Notes: generated from the letters alone by a model not told the origin. A DNA stretch of 64,000 bases from Streptomyces himalayensis subsp. himalayensis (GCF_013778455.1 NZ_JACEHE010000001.1:62001-126000); one strand, 5' to 3'; shown: positions 33,981 through 43,184, counted from the stretch's first letter. Translations and numbers: made by a program.

Positions 33981-34907
33981 ATGGGGGAACTGGCCAGAGG
34001 GGGCCTCACGAGTCTCGCCCGAGGCGGAGTACTGCTCTCCGCCTGGGCGCTGGAAGCGGGGTGGCCGCGGACGACGCTGACGGAGCGCCTGCGTGAGGAG
34101 CGCTGGACCCGGATCCACTCCGGGGCGTGGGCCCTGCCGGGCGCAGCGGTCGACCTGTGGACGCGGCTGTGGGCGGTACAGCTGGCGCGCCCGGACCTCG
34201 TCGTCAGCCACCGGTCGGCGGCCGCCCTGCACCGCATCGAACTACCTGCGTACGCCGTGGAGTTCGTGGAGTTCACCGACCCGGGGGACGGTGGCCGCAG
34301 ACGCGCAGGCGTGACGGTACACCACTCCCCGCTGAAGCAGCACGAGGTCACGGTCCGCCGCAGCCTGAGGGTCACCTCACCCGCCCGAACCACCGCCGAC
34401 CTCCTGTGCACACGCCCGCGTGACGAGGCGGTGGTGGCAGCCGACTCCGCGCTCTCTCGCCGCCGCGTAGACGGCGTCTGGCGCCCGCCACTGGTCCAAC
34501 GCGAGGACGTCGCGGCCGCCCTGACCATACGACGACGGCGAGTCGCCCAGGCGCGCACCTGGCTCGAACTCGCAGACGCCCGCTCGGGTTCCCCCGCCGA
34601 GACCGTGGCCCGGCTGCGCATACACGAAGTGGGCTTGTTCCCGGAAGTGCAGGTCGAGTGGCTCCCACCGAACGCCGGCCGACGCTACTCCGACTTCTAC
34701 TTCCCGGCGCACGGCCTCCTCGTAGAGGTAGAGGGCTACGCCTACCACGGCACGCGAACCGCACACCAGCGAGACGCAACGCGGTTCAACGAGCTGGCTC
34801 GCTGCCCCCAGATCCGCAAGCTCCTCCGCTTCACGGCCGAGGACGTCTACGTACGCCCGGAATACGTGATCACAGAGGTCCGCCGAGCTCTCGCACTCCT
34901 GTCGTGA
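33981..34907 (+). CDS. AbiEi-like / DUF559 endonuclease-domain protein
   Basis: 308 aa. The N-terminal half has a winged-helix-like start (SLARGGVLLSAWALEAGWPR, RLREERWTRIHSGAWALPGA) and VVSHRSAAALHRIELP as in AbiEi/type IV antitoxin-like proteins. The C-terminal part (about 205-300) has a Vsr/DUF559-like nuclease core: PEVQVEWLPPNAGRRYSDFY, LLVEVEGYAYHG and RDATRFNELARCPQIRKLLR. D, E-V-E and a later R fit a PD-(D/E)XK layout. Start ATG 33981; no strong SD. Role unknown; such proteins are frequent in variable regions. Confidence 0.75.
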   Translation: MGELARGGLTSLARGGVLLSAWALEAGWPRTTLTERLREERWTRIHSGAWALPGAAVDLWTRLWAVQLARPDLVVSHRSAAALHRIELPAYAVEFVEFTDPGDGGRRRAGVTVHHSPLKQHEVTVRRSLRVTSPARTTADLLCTRPRDEAVVAADSALSRRRVDGVWRPPLVQREDVAAALTIRRRRVAQARTWLELADARSGSPAETVARLRIHEVGLFPEVQVEWLPPNAGRRYSDFYFPAHGLLVEVEGYAYHGTRTAHQRDATRFNELARCPQIRKLLRFTAEDVYVRPEYVITEVRRALALLS

Positions 34908-34925
34908 GTGGTGTTTGGGTATTCC

Positions 34926-34952
34926 GGACGCGATAAATGCGGATAAATGTGG
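34926..34952 (+). promoter_or_regulatory. A/T-rich near-repeat upstream of the sigma factor gene
   Basis: CGATAAATG and GGATAAATG follow each other at 34931-34949, an unusually A/T-rich patch about 150 bases before the sigma gene. A plausible promoter or autoregulatory zone. Confidence 0.35.
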
Positions 34953-35091
34953 TCTAACGAACGGTTGCTCTGCCCGAATTCGAGGGTTCAGGGCTGGGAG
35001 GGAAGTTGTGCGTAACATGCCTGCCGTCCCGGGCGTGTTCCAGGCAGAGCAAGAAGTTCGAAGCAGTCGTACGAGGGACGGACGGGGGACG

Positions 35092-35685
35092 ATGGCGACG
35101 CAGTCGGATGACTCTGCGGAGTTCGACGCGTTCTACGCCGCCACGGCCAAGCGCCTGGTCGCCACGGTCTATGCGATGACCGGCGATCTGGCGGAGGCCG
35201 AGGACGCGGTGCAGGAGGCGTACGTACGCGCGTGGCAGCGCTGGGCGCGGCTGACGCGGGAAGGAGACCCCCTGCCGTGGGTGCGCACGGTCGCGATGCG
35301 GCTGGCGATCAGCACCTGGCGGCGCACCCGCGGGCGCCTGCGCGCGCACTTCCGGCACGGCCCGGGAGCCGACGTGCCCGAACTGTCCGCGGACCGGGTG
35401 GGGTTGGTGCAGGCGCTGCGCGAACTGACCCCGGAACAGCGGCAGGCGGTGGTCCTCCATCATCTCCTCGACCTGCCCGTCGAGCAGGTCGCCCGGGAGG
35501 CCGGCGCATCCAACGGCGCCGTACGCACGCGGCTCAGCCGCGCCCGCAAGGTCCTGGGTGAGCGCCTCTCCGATCCTGCCGGTGCCGATGGTCCGGCGGA
35601 TCCCACCGGTTCCGCTGATCACGCCGGTTCTGCCGGTTCCGCAGGTTCTGCTTTCACCTCCGAGGGGGTTGCCAGCCATGGTTGA
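35092..35685 (+). CDS. ECF sigma factor
   Basis: 197 aa from ATG 35092 (GGGGGAC upstream). Region 2: FDAFYAATAKRLVATVYAMT, DLAEAEDAVQEAYVRAWQRW; region 4: LRELTPEQRQAVVLHHLLDL, PVEQVAREAGASNGAVRTRL. The C-terminal 30 residues are a Ala/Gly/Ser/Asp repeat tail (DPTGSADHAGSAGSAGSA) not needed for sigma function. It overlaps by 8 bases the next gene, a membrane protein that is probably its anti-sigma factor or target. Confidence 0.9.
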   Translation: MATQSDDSAEFDAFYAATAKRLVATVYAMTGDLAEAEDAVQEAYVRAWQRWARLTREGDPLPWVRTVAMRLAISTWRRTRGRLRAHFRHGPGADVPELSADRVGLVQALRELTPEQRQAVVLHHLLDLPVEQVAREAGASNGAVRTRLSRARKVLGERLSDPAGADGPADPTGSADHAGSAGSAGSAFTSEGVASHG

Positions 35686-36352
35686 GGTCGAGGAACTGCT
35701 GGACGAGACCGTGCTGCGGATGCCGAGCGGGGCGGAGGTGCGGGCGCGGGCCACGCGGCGTCGTACCCGGCGCCGGGTGGCCGTCGCGGCGGCCGTGACG
35801 GCGGTGGTCGTCGGCGCCGCTTCGTGGGCGGTACTGCCGGGCGGCGGGCCGGCGGACGTACGGCCGGCGGGCACGCCCACGGCATCGCCTTCGGCCGACG
35901 CGGGCGACACCCCGTACAAGAAGGACGGTGTCGTGCGGCTGCTGACCGGGGAGCAGGTGCCGTTGGACGAGAAGTGGCACTGGCGCCGGGACGAGCAGGG
36001 GAACATCGACGCACCCCTCCCGTATCTGTTCTTCGACGGCTGCCCCGATTCCCTCGCCTACTCCGAGGGGCACGGCAACCAGCAGCGGTACACCACGTCC
36101 TTCAACGGAGACGACGAAGCCCTGGCCCGCCAGCGCTACGCGGAGTACGACAACGCCGCCGACGCCGCCGCCGATCTCACCGATCTGCGTGAGTCGCTCT
36201 CCGCCTGCGGCCTGAAGCAGCACGGACGGGGTGAGGACAGCTACTACGCCGACATTGACACCGACGGGCGGGGCATGCGCGTCACGATCGAGCACGGCGA
36301 GCGGTGGACCTCCGTGGTGGAGGTGCAGGAAGGCTGGCCGCAGACGGGCTGA
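35678..36352 (+). CDS. single-TM protein coupled to the ECF sigma gene (anti-sigma-like)
   Basis: 224 aa. The cytoplasmic N-terminus (about 1-30, VEELLDETVLRMPSGAEVRA then basic residues) is short, one TM helix follows (about 32-52, RVAVAAAVTAVVVGAASWAV), and the outside domain (about 80-224) has two cysteines (FFDGCPDSLAYS, SLSACGLKQ) and ends TSVVEVQEGW. GAGGGGG precedes the ATG. The overlap and topology fit an anti-sigma partner, but no zinc-binding HxxxCxxC motif is present, so this is inferred from context. Confidence 0.7.
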   Translation: MVEVEELLDETVLRMPSGAEVRARATRRRTRRRVAVAAAVTAVVVGAASWAVLPGGGPADVRPAGTPTASPSADAGDTPYKKDGVVRLLTGEQVPLDEKWHWRRDEQGNIDAPLPYLFFDGCPDSLAYSEGHGNQQRYTTSFNGDDEALARQRYAEYDNAADAAADLTDLRESLSACGLKQHGRGEDSYYADIDTDGRGMRVTIEHGERWTSVVEVQEGWPQTG

Positions 36353-36381
36353 GCCCGGCCGCCGGCAGTGAAGGGCGTACG

Positions 36382-36420
36382 ACGGAGGCCCGTCCCCCCG
36401 CTTGGGCGGCACGGGCCTCC
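36382..36420. terminator. hairpin between sigma operon and bldK-type operon
   Basis: CGGAGGCCCGT / ACGGGCCTCCG (36382-36392 / 36410-36420), 17-base loop with internal GC pairing. Lies between convergent operons, so it may serve both. Confidence 0.65.
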
Positions 36421-36535
36421 GGCTCCCCGGGAAACCGGTCTCGTCCTGTGGCTCGGGTCAATGGGCCGACGTTCCGGTCCCGTGGGCGGCGGCTCGGCGA
36501 TGAGGGGTGGGTGGGCCGGGCCGTCGCCTGGGGTC

Positions 36536-37681
36536 TCAGGGCTCCTTCGAGATCTCCAGATCCACGGAACCCGTCACGCCCTTGGTACCCCTTGAACCTT
36601 TGGATTCGGTAAGGGCGGCCACATCCTCCGGATAGTGGCAGGCGGACAGGTGACCTTCACCGCTCCCCTCCGCCCGCACCAGCGGCGGACTCTCGCTCCC
36701 GCACCTCTCCGTCGCCTTCCAGCAGCGCGTACGGAAGCGGCAGCCCGACGGCGGGTTCAGTGGCGACGGCACGTCCCCGGCGAGCCGGATGCGTTCGCGG
36801 GGCGGCGCCGCGTCGTCCGCCGCCACCTCCGGGACAGCCGACAGCAGCGCGCGGGTGTACGGGTGGCGCGGGTTGCCGTACAGCTGGTCGCGGTCGGCGA
36901 CCTCCACGATCCGGCCCAGGTACATGACGGCGACGCGTTGCGAGAAGTGGCGGACGACGGCCAGGTCGTGGGCGATGAAGACGAAGGCGATGCCGAGGTT
37001 CCTCTGTACCTCCTGCAGGAGGTTCACCACCTGGGCCTGGATCGAGACGTCCAGCGCCGAGACCGGCTCGTCCGCCACGATCAGCTTCGGCTCCAACGCC
37101 AGCGCCCGCGCCACGCCGATCCGCTGCCGCTGACCGCCCGAGAACTCGTGCGGGAAACGGTTGTAGTGCTCCGGGTTCAGGCCGACGGTCTCGAGGAGTT
37201 CGCGGACGCGCCGCTCGCGGCCGCCCGGTGGTCCGATGCCGTTGATCTCCATCGGGCCGGAGACGATCCGGCCGACGGTCTGCCGCGGGTTGAGCGAGGC
37301 GTACGGGTCCTGGAAGATCATCTGGATCTCCGAGCGGACCGGGGCGAGCTGCCGCCGCGAGGCGTGGGTGATGTCCTGGCCGCGGTACGTGATCCTGCCG
37401 CCGGTCGGTTCCAGGAGCCGGGTGATCAGCCGGCCCGTCGTCGACTTCCCGCAGCCGGACTCGCCGACCAGGCCGAGGCTCTCACCGGCCGCGACCGAGA
37501 AGTCCAGCCCGTCCACGGCCTGCACGGCGCCGATCCTCCGCCGGATCGGAAAGCCGCCCATGACCGGGAAGTGCTTGGTGAGCCCGGAGACCTCCAGGAG
37601 CGGAGTCCCGGCGGGTGCGGCTGAGTGGGCCCCCGCGGGAGCCGGGGATGCCGCCGGAGCCGGGGGTGTCGTGCTGCTCAT
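36536..37681 (-). CDS. bldKE: bldK-type importer: OppF-type ATPase
   Basis: 381 aa. An Ala/Pro-rich N-terminal tail, then [20 protein letters not shown], Walker [13 protein letters not shown]-loop [12 protein letters not shown], signature FSGGQRQR, Walker [14 protein letters not shown]-loop IAHDLAVV. The C-terminal Cys set is [17 protein letters not shown]. The symbol rests on operon order (permease, SBP, permease, ATPase, ATPase), which equals the recalled bldKA-E order, not on alignment. BldK imports an oligopeptide signal needed for aerial growth in S. coelicolor. Last gene of the operon. Confidence 0.8.
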   Translation of the reverse strand: MSSTTPPAPAASPAPAGAHSAAPAGTPLLEVSGLTKHFPVMGGFPIRRRIGAVQAVDGLDFSVAAGESLGLVGESGCGKSTTGRLITRLLEPTGGRITYRGQDITHASRRQLAPVRSEIQMIFQDPYASLNPRQTVGRIVSGPMEINGIGPPGGRERRVRELLETVGLNPEHYNRFPHEFSGGQRQRIGVARALALEPKLIVADEPVSALDVSIQAQVVNLLQEVQRNLGIAFVFIAHDLAVVRHFSQRVAVMYLGRIVEVADRDQLYGNPRHPYTRALLSAVPEVAADDAAPPRERIRLAGDVPSPLNPPSGCRFRTRCWKATERCGSESPPLVRAEGSGEGHLSACHYPEDVAALTESKGSRGTKGVTGSVDLEISKEP

Positions 37682-37704
37682 GGTGCTGATCCCTCACTCG
37701 TACG

Positions 37705-38754
37705 TCAGTTGGGCTGGATTCCGGCGAAGTCGGCGAAGAACTCCACCCGCTGGGCAGGGCCCAGATGGCACGCGGCCCCGCGCCCGTCCATCACCTCCAG
37801 CGGAGGCTGCGCATCCGCGCACAGCCCGTCCCCGACCTGTTCGATGAAGGCGCACCGGGGATGGAAGCGGCAGCCCGTCGGCGGATTGAGCAGGCTCGGC
37901 GGCGCGCCAGGGATGGGCGACAGCGGTACGTCCACCGGATGGTCGAGGCTCGGCATCGAGCCCAGCAGGCCCCAGGTGTACGGGTGCTGGGGCGCCCTCA
38001 GCACCTCCTGCTTCGTACCGCGCTCCACGCACCGCCCGCCGTACATCACCAGCACGTCGTCCGCGATGTCGGCGATGACGCCCAGGTCGTGGGTGATGAA
38101 GATGATCGACGTGCCGGTCTCCTGCTGGAGGTCCTTCAGCAGGTCCATGATCTGCGCCTGGACCGTCACGTCCAGTGCGGTCGTCGGCTCATCGGCGATC
38201 AGCAGCGCCGGATCGCACACCAGTGCCATCGCGATCATCACGCGCTGGCGCATACCGCCCGAGAACTGGTGCGGATAGTCGTCGACGCGCAGCTCCGGCT
38301 GCGGAATGCCCACCTTGGCCAGCATCTCGACCGCACGGTCCCGGGCCTCCTTCCGGGAGGCTCCGGTGTGCTTGCGGTACGTCTCGCCGATCTGCCTCCC
38401 GACCGTGTGGTACGGCGACAGGGATGCCAGTGCGTCCTGGAAGATCATGGACATCTTGTTGCCGCGCAGCCGCTCCAGCTCCCGCTGGGGCGCGGTGAGG
38501 AGGTCCTGGCCGTCGAGGAGAGCTTCGCCGTCGATCGTGGTGTTCCGGGAGTCGTGCAGCCCCAGGAGGGCCATGTTGGTGACGGACTTGCCGGAGCCGG
38601 ACTCACCGACGATGCCGAGCGTCCTGCCGTGCCCGAGGTCGAAGGAGAGGCCGTCGACGGCCTTGACGATGCCGTCCTCGGTCGAGAAGTGGACGCGCAG
38701 ATCGCGTACGGAGAGGAAGGGGCCACCAGGAGTGCTGCTCATGGGATCGCTCAT
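37705..38754 (-). CDS. bldKD: bldK-type importer: OppD-type ATPase
   Basis: 349 aa: [20 protein letters not shown], Walker [13 protein letters not shown]-loop [12 protein letters not shown], signature FSGGMRQR, Walker [14 protein letters not shown]-loop ITHDLGVI. The C-terminal extension holds [12 protein letters not shown], a later C and a CHLG ending, the OppD cysteine pattern. Two ATG codons (MSDPM) are possible starts. It follows the permease gene by 17 bases. Clearly diverged from the OppD proteins of importers 1 and 3, which resemble each other more. Confidence 0.8.
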   Translation of the reverse strand: MSDPMSSTPGGPFLSVRDLRVHFSTEDGIVKAVDGLSFDLGHGRTLGIVGESGSGKSVTNMALLGLHDSRNTTIDGEALLDGQDLLTAPQRELERLRGNKMSMIFQDALASLSPYHTVGRQIGETYRKHTGASRKEARDRAVEMLAKVGIPQPELRVDDYPHQFSGGMRQRVMIAMALVCDPALLIADEPTTALDVTVQAQIMDLLKDLQQETGTSIIFITHDLGVIADIADDVLVMYGGRCVERGTKQEVLRAPQHPYTWGLLGSMPSLDHPVDVPLSPIPGAPPSLLNPPTGCRFHPRCAFIEQVGDGLCADAQPPLEVMDGRGAACHLGPAQRVEFFADFAGIQPN

Positions 38755-38771
38755 GGGTCTCTCTGCTCTCC

Positions 38772-39752
38772 CTAGGCGAGGCGGACGCGCGGGTCGATGA
38801 AGGCGTACAGGGCGTCGACGACGATGTTGAGGACGACGATGGCGCCGGCAGCCACCAGCGTGACCCCGAGCAGCATCGGCAGATCGTTGTTGTTGACCGC
38901 GTCCACGGACAGCGCGCCGATGCCGTGGAGGCCGAACGTCGCCTCCGTGATGATCGCGCCGCCGAAGAGACCGCCGAGGTCGAGGCCGAAGATGGTGAGG
39001 AGCGGGCCCATCGCACCGCGCCAGGCGAACCGGAAGAACACCGCCCGGCGGGAGAGGCCCTTGGCGCGCGCCGTGCGCACGTAGTCCTCACTGAGCGCCT
39101 CGACCAGCTGGGAGCGGGTCATACGGGTGTAGTTCGCGGTGAAGATCAGCGCGAGGATGAACCACGGCAGCAACAGCCCCTTGAACCAGCCCATCGGGTC
39201 CTGCGTCAGGGGTATGTCCTGGGGACGGCTGAGGATGTGCCACTGGTCGACCAGGTAGTACATGGCGACCAGGCCGACGATGTAGATCTGCAGGGACGAA
39301 CCGATCAGCGACGCGGACGAGGCGACCTTGTCCACTGTTCTGCCCTGCTTGACCGCGGCGAGCATGCCGGCGCCCACACCGAAGAGGACGAACACGACCG
39401 CACTGCCGAGGGCGAGCGAGAGCGTGGTCGGGAAGCGGTTGAGGATCAGGCCCAGGACCGGCTCGTGGTAGTGGAACGAGTAGCCGAGGCACGGCGCCGG
39501 ACAGCGGCCGAACGAGGCGTAGTCGCGGCCCGTGAACAGGGCCTGGAGCCAGTGCCAGTACTGGACGGGCAGCGGGTCGGCGATCCCCAGGTTGCGCCGC
39601 ACCAGCGCCAGGGTCTGCGGCGTGCAGGTCTTGCCGCAGGCGAGCCGGGCGGGGTCGCGCGGTGCGACATAGAAGAGGAGGAAGGTGATCGCGCTGATGA
39701 TCAGCAGGATCACCACGGCGCCGAGGATCCGGCGGACGAGGAAGCGGAACAT
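38772..39752 (-). CDS. bldKC: bldK-type importer: DppB-type permease
   Basis: 326 aa from ATG 39752 (MFRFLVRRILGAVVILLIIS), which follows an AGGGAAA SD; the longer open frame upstream translates a repeat element and is not part of the gene. Six TM helices, an extended outer loop with two CxxxC-like pairs (ACGKTC, CPAPC), coupling loop LVEALSEDYVRTARAKGLSR, end VDALYAFIDPRVRLA. The outer loop cysteines are absent from the importer 1 and 3 homologues except one pair in importer 3. Confidence 0.82.
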   Translation of the reverse strand: MFRFLVRRILGAVVILLIISAITFLLFYVAPRDPARLACGKTCTPQTLALVRRNLGIADPLPVQYWHWLQALFTGRDYASFGRCPAPCLGYSFHYHEPVLGLILNRFPTTLSLALGSAVVFVLFGVGAGMLAAVKQGRTVDKVASSASLIGSSLQIYIVGLVAMYYLVDQWHILSRPQDIPLTQDPMGWFKGLLLPWFILALIFTANYTRMTRSQLVEALSEDYVRTARAKGLSRRAVFFRFAWRGAMGPLLTIFGLDLGGLFGGAIITEATFGLHGIGALSVDAVNNNDLPMLLGVTLVAAGAIVVLNIVVDALYAFIDPRVRLA

Positions 39753-39800
39753 GGCGATGGTTTCCCTGGCAGATGCCGGCGGACGACGGGCCCCTGCACG

Positions 39801-39855
39801 GTGGGGTCCCCCGGTCATGGGGCTCCCCACTCGAGCACAGTCGTGAGTGGGGGAG
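39801..39855. repeat. Streptomyces REP-like GC-rich repeat in the bldK intercistronic gap
   Basis: GGTGGGGTCCCCC...CTCCCCACTCGAGCAC...GTGAGTGGGGGAG resembles the scattered GGGGTCCCCC/CTCGAGC/GGGGGAG elements found across Streptomyces genomes; a second version lies at the start of mshB. The inner arms CCCCACTC / GAGTGGGG can form a hairpin. Confidence 0.5.
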
Positions 39856-39899
39856 AAGCCGGGACCGGAGGGTGGTCGAAGTGCTTGGGGCAGGGGGGT

Positions 39900-39920
39900 G
39901 GGGCGCTACAGAAGCGCCCC
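39900..39920 (-). terminator. hairpin behind the bldK-type SBP gene
   Basis: Perfect 8-bp stem GGGGCGCT / AGCGCCCC with a 5-base loop, 11 bases after the SBP stop. It competes with an overlapping stem CGCCCC GCCA GGGGCG (39915-39930). As in importer 1, this lies between SBP and permease genes and may set the SBP:permease ratio. Confidence 0.6.
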
Positions 39921-39930
39921 GCCAGGGGCG

Positions 39931-41712
39931 TCAGGCCTTGGCGTAGAGCTTGTACATGATGAAGGCGGAGAAGAGCGGGTCGAAGAGCGCGCCGCCCACC
40001 TTCGAGCCGTGGAGGTAGAAGCGGCGCTGGTAGGTCTCCGGGATGATCGGCGCTTCCTCTTTCATGATCTTGTTGTCCAGCGCGGCCCACGCCTTGCCCG
40101 CCTTCTTCGGGTCGGCGATCACAGCGTTCTTCTTGATCGCCTCGTTGACCCACTTGACGTTGAGCTGGGAGACGTTGTTGGAGCCGTTGCCGATGGTGCC
40201 GCCGTCGAACAGCGGCTGGATGACCGTGTAGCCGGTCGGCCAGTCCGGAGCCCAGCCGAACCACATCACGTCGAACTTGTTGTCGACCTGCTGGGCCTGG
40301 TCGTAGTACGAGGTGGAGTCGATCGGCTTGATGACCGGGTCGAAGCCCGCCGCCTTGAGGGCGTTCTCGATGACGACCTTGGTCTTGTTGTAGGTGTCGC
40401 TGATGGGGTAGGCGTAGACGATCTTCCGGCCGAGCTGGCCCGCCTCCTTCAGCAGCTTCTTCGCCGTCTCCGGGTCGCCTTGCGGCTTCTTCAGCTTGCC
40501 GTAGACGTCGGCGTGCTCGTAGCCGAGTATGTCGGGGCTCAGGATGGAGGACGCGTAGTCACCGGCGGACGGACCACCGTAGATCTTGCGGATCTGCTCC
40601 AGAGGCCAGGCGTATATGAGGGCCTGGCGCACCTTGAGGTCGGTGACGCGCTTGGTGTTGATGGCGTAGTAGTAGAGGCCGCTCAGCAGGCCGTTGATGG
40701 TGCGCTTCTTCAGTTCGGGGTCCGTGAGCACCTTCTGCATGCGCTCGGCCGGTATCCCGTAGTACGCCATGACGGCGTACTGGTCGTCGCCGGAGTCGGC
40801 GATGAGGCGGTCCGTCTGCGCGAGTGCCTGGGGGCCGAACTCGAAGGCGAAGGAGTCCGGGTAGGCGTTGCGGATGGGGTCGGTGGCCGGGTCCCAGTGC
40901 TTGTTGCGCACGAGCGTCATCGACTTGTCGACGGAGTGCTGCGAGATCCGGTACGGGCCGGCGGAGACCGGGTCCTTGTCGTACCTCTCCTTGGTGTCGT
41001 GCTTGACGGGCACGGCGCCGTAGGACTGCATCGCCAGCGTGAAGTTGAGGTCCGGGCGGGCCAGCTTCAGCTTGAAGGTGATGGTCTTCTTGGCGGTGTC
41101 GGTGTCGATCGAGTCGAGGTGCTTGCCGCTGAAGGGACCCTTGTACTGGGCACGGAAGTCCGTCGTGCCGGTCAGATCGGTCTGGAGGTAGGTGGCGCCC
41201 TCGGTTGTGAAGCTTGCGAAGCCGCGCTCGATGCCGTGCCGGACGTCCTCGACGGTCAGCTCGCTGCCGTCCTCCCACTTGAGGCCGTTCTTCAGCGTGA
41301 AGGTCCAGGTCTTGCCGCCGTCGGACATGGTGCCCGCATCGGTGGCGAGGTCGCCGACCAGCTTCATGGACCCGTCCGGCGCGATCTTGTAGCCGGTGAG
41401 GCAGCGGACGTACAGGTTGGCGACCGTGGAGTTCCACGAGAAGTAGATGCGCTGCGGGTCGAGGTGGGAGAAGTCGTCCGGGGCAATGCCGCGGATCGTG
41501 CCGCCCTTGCGCGCGCCGTTCACCTCGGGGGCGGGTCCGGTCGAGTCGTCCTTGGTCCCCACGGTGACCGAGGCGCCCGTGTACGTGGTGGCGCCGGCGT
41601 GCGCGGTGCCGCCGCCGGTCCCGCCACCGCCGCTGCTGCACGCGGAGAGCGCCATGGAGCCGCCGACGGCGACCGATGTGGCGATGACGAAGTTTCTACG
41701 GGAAAGGGACAT
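39931..41712 (-). CDS. bldKB: bldK-type importer: peptide-binding lipoprotein
   Basis: 593 aa. The signal MSLSRRNFVIATSVAVGGSM then ALSAC has both a twin-arginine-like SRRNF and a lipobox LSAC (Cys about 25), so Tat export followed by lipidation is likely. The mature part is a complete SBP_bac_5 fold: LTGYKIAPDGSMKLVGDLAT, LKNGLKWEDGSELTVEDVRH, VSAGPYRISQHS, VRQALIYAWPLEQIRKIYGG and FGWAPDWPTGYTVIQPLFDG. AGGAAG lies before the ATG. Symbol from operon order and size; not a close paralogue of the SBPs of importers 1 and 3. Confidence 0.82.
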   Translation of the reverse strand: MSLSRRNFVIATSVAVGGSMALSACSSGGGGTGGGTAHAGATTYTGASVTVGTKDDSTGPAPEVNGARKGGTIRGIAPDDFSHLDPQRIYFSWNSTVANLYVRCLTGYKIAPDGSMKLVGDLATDAGTMSDGGKTWTFTLKNGLKWEDGSELTVEDVRHGIERGFASFTTEGATYLQTDLTGTTDFRAQYKGPFSGKHLDSIDTDTAKKTITFKLKLARPDLNFTLAMQSYGAVPVKHDTKERYDKDPVSAGPYRISQHSVDKSMTLVRNKHWDPATDPIRNAYPDSFAFEFGPQALAQTDRLIADSGDDQYAVMAYYGIPAERMQKVLTDPELKKRTINGLLSGLYYYAINTKRVTDLKVRQALIYAWPLEQIRKIYGGPSAGDYASSILSPDILGYEHADVYGKLKKPQGDPETAKKLLKEAGQLGRKIVYAYPISDTYNKTKVVIENALKAAGFDPVIKPIDSTSYYDQAQQVDNKFDVMWFGWAPDWPTGYTVIQPLFDGGTIGNGSNNVSQLNVKWVNEAIKKNAVIADPKKAGKAWAALDNKIMKEEAPIIPETYQRRFYLHGSKVGGALFDPLFSAFIMYKLYAKA

Positions 41713-41794
41713 GGCTTCCTGTCCTGAATCGATGAGAGAGGCGGATGGTCCGGCGGGCCCCGTCGCCCGGGCCGGTGGGGAAGGGGGCCGCGGT

Positions 41795-42823
41795 TCAGCG
41801 CTTGGTCTTCGGATCCAGCGCGTCGCGTACGGAGTCGCCTAGGAGGTTGAAGGCGATCACGAAGATCACCATCGACAGGCCCGGGAAGAGCATGAACGTG
41901 ATGTCTGACTCGTAGTACTTGGCGCCGTTCTGGATCATCACGCCCCAGTCCGGGGTGGGGTCGGACAGGCCCACTCCCAGGAAGGCGAGGGCCGCCTCGG
42001 TGGTGACGAACATCGGGAGTGCGAGAGTCGCCTGGATGAGGATCGGGGTCCACAGGTTGGGGAGCAGCTCCTTGAAGATGATCCGGGCGGGTGAGGCGCC
42101 GGTCACCTTGGACGCCTCCACGAACTCCCGTTCACGCAGGGCGAGTACCTCGCCGCGCAGCAGACGCGCGATGGGGGCCCAGCCGAAGGCCGTCATGACG
42201 GAGATGAGGCTGACGACGGTCAGCCAGACGGGCGTGTTCTCCTCAGGAGAGACCATGATCGAAATGAGGACCGGCCAGAAGGCGATGAAGAAGAGGGTCG
42301 ACGGAAAGGCCAGCAGGATGTCGATCACGCGGCCGATCAGGTAGTCGGTCCTTCCGCCGAGGTAGCCGACGGTGATGCCGACGACGATGCCGAGGACGGT
42401 CACCAGCAGGGTGGTCGCCGTCGCGATGAGCAGCGAGTTGCGGATGCCGTAGATCAGGAAGGTGAAGACGTCCCGGCCGAGCTGGGGCTCGATGCCGAAC
42501 CAGAAGTGGCTGCTGATGCCGCCGTTGGGCTTGACCGGAAAGCCGAAGTCGTTGAGCAGGCTCGGGTCGTTCTGTCCGTAGGTGGTGTACGGATTCTTTC
42601 CGTACACCTTCGCGATCAGCGGCGCGCAGATCGCCACCACGAAGAAGAACAGCACCACGTAGGCCGAGACCACACCTGTCCGGTCCCGTTTGAAACGGCG
42701 CCAGGCGAGTCGCCCCGGCGAGCGGCCCTCGCCGCCCGGGGGCGCGGACGGTTCCGCCATGGTGACGCTGTCGTCCGGCACCACCTCGAGGGGGGCGGAG
42801 ACGGCAGGGATGGGGATGGTCAT
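41795..42823 (-). CDS. bldKA: bldK-type importer: DppC-type permease (first gene)
   Basis: 342 aa from ATG 42823, chosen for AGGAG 6-7 bases before; upstream in-frame sequence is not protein-like. N-terminal tail about 55 residues, then LAWRRFKRDRTGVVSAYVVL, six TM helices, coupling loop IARLLRGEVLALREREFVEA and SKVTGASPARII, end LLGDSVRDALDPKTKR. A permease as first gene before the SBP is the unusual order that recalls bldKA. Transcribed away from importer 3. Confidence 0.82.
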   Translation of the reverse strand: MTIPIPAVSAPLEVVPDDSVTMAEPSAPPGGEGRSPGRLAWRRFKRDRTGVVSAYVVLFFFVVAICAPLIAKVYGKNPYTTYGQNDPSLLNDFGFPVKPNGGISSHFWFGIEPQLGRDVFTFLIYGIRNSLLIATATTLLVTVLGIVVGITVGYLGGRTDYLIGRVIDILLAFPSTLFFIAFWPVLISIMVSPEENTPVWLTVVSLISVMTAFGWAPIARLLRGEVLALREREFVEASKVTGASPARIIFKELLPNLWTPILIQATLALPMFVTTEAALAFLGVGLSDPTPDWGVMIQNGAKYYESDITFMLFPGLSMVIFVIAFNLLGDSVRDALDPKTKR

Positions 42824-43016
42824 GGTGCTCCTGGCTCCTGGCCCGAAGGGTCGAGAAATCCGCAGGCGAGGCCACGGGGTAAGCGGACTCTCGCAACGCG
42901 ATTCGTGAAGGGTCAATGAATCCCGGAAGTCCTTGAGGTGGTCTTTTGCCGTTTGACCCGCGCTCGACCAAACGGCGGGCCGGGCTTGTGGTTGCCATGG
43001 CAGAACCGAGAGCACG

Positions 43017-43093
43017 ATCCGGATGTATCAGGTTGAATGCCTCAATCGGTTCGATAACCGGGCGCCTGCGTCTCGCAATACGTACATCCGGAT
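43017..43093. promoter_or_regulatory. distant inverted repeat ATCCGGATGTA / TACATCCGGAT
   Basis: Two perfectly complementary 11-mers with centres 66 bases apart; each also contains the palindrome ATCCGGAT. The layout suits a dimeric regulator binding at two sites between divergent peptide importer operons. Confidence 0.4.
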
Positions 43094-43184
43094 GGCCCTG
43101 GCCTGCTTCGGGCGGGGTGAATGTGTCGTTCATGACGTATGAGGCGATATTGGGCAGTACGTAACCGAGGCTTGAGACAGAGCA

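Noticed and set aside
27299..36535. Island considered as an integrative conjugative element or prophage
   Set aside because: No integrase, excisionase, relaxase, FtsK/Tra, tRNA target or flanking direct repeats recognised.
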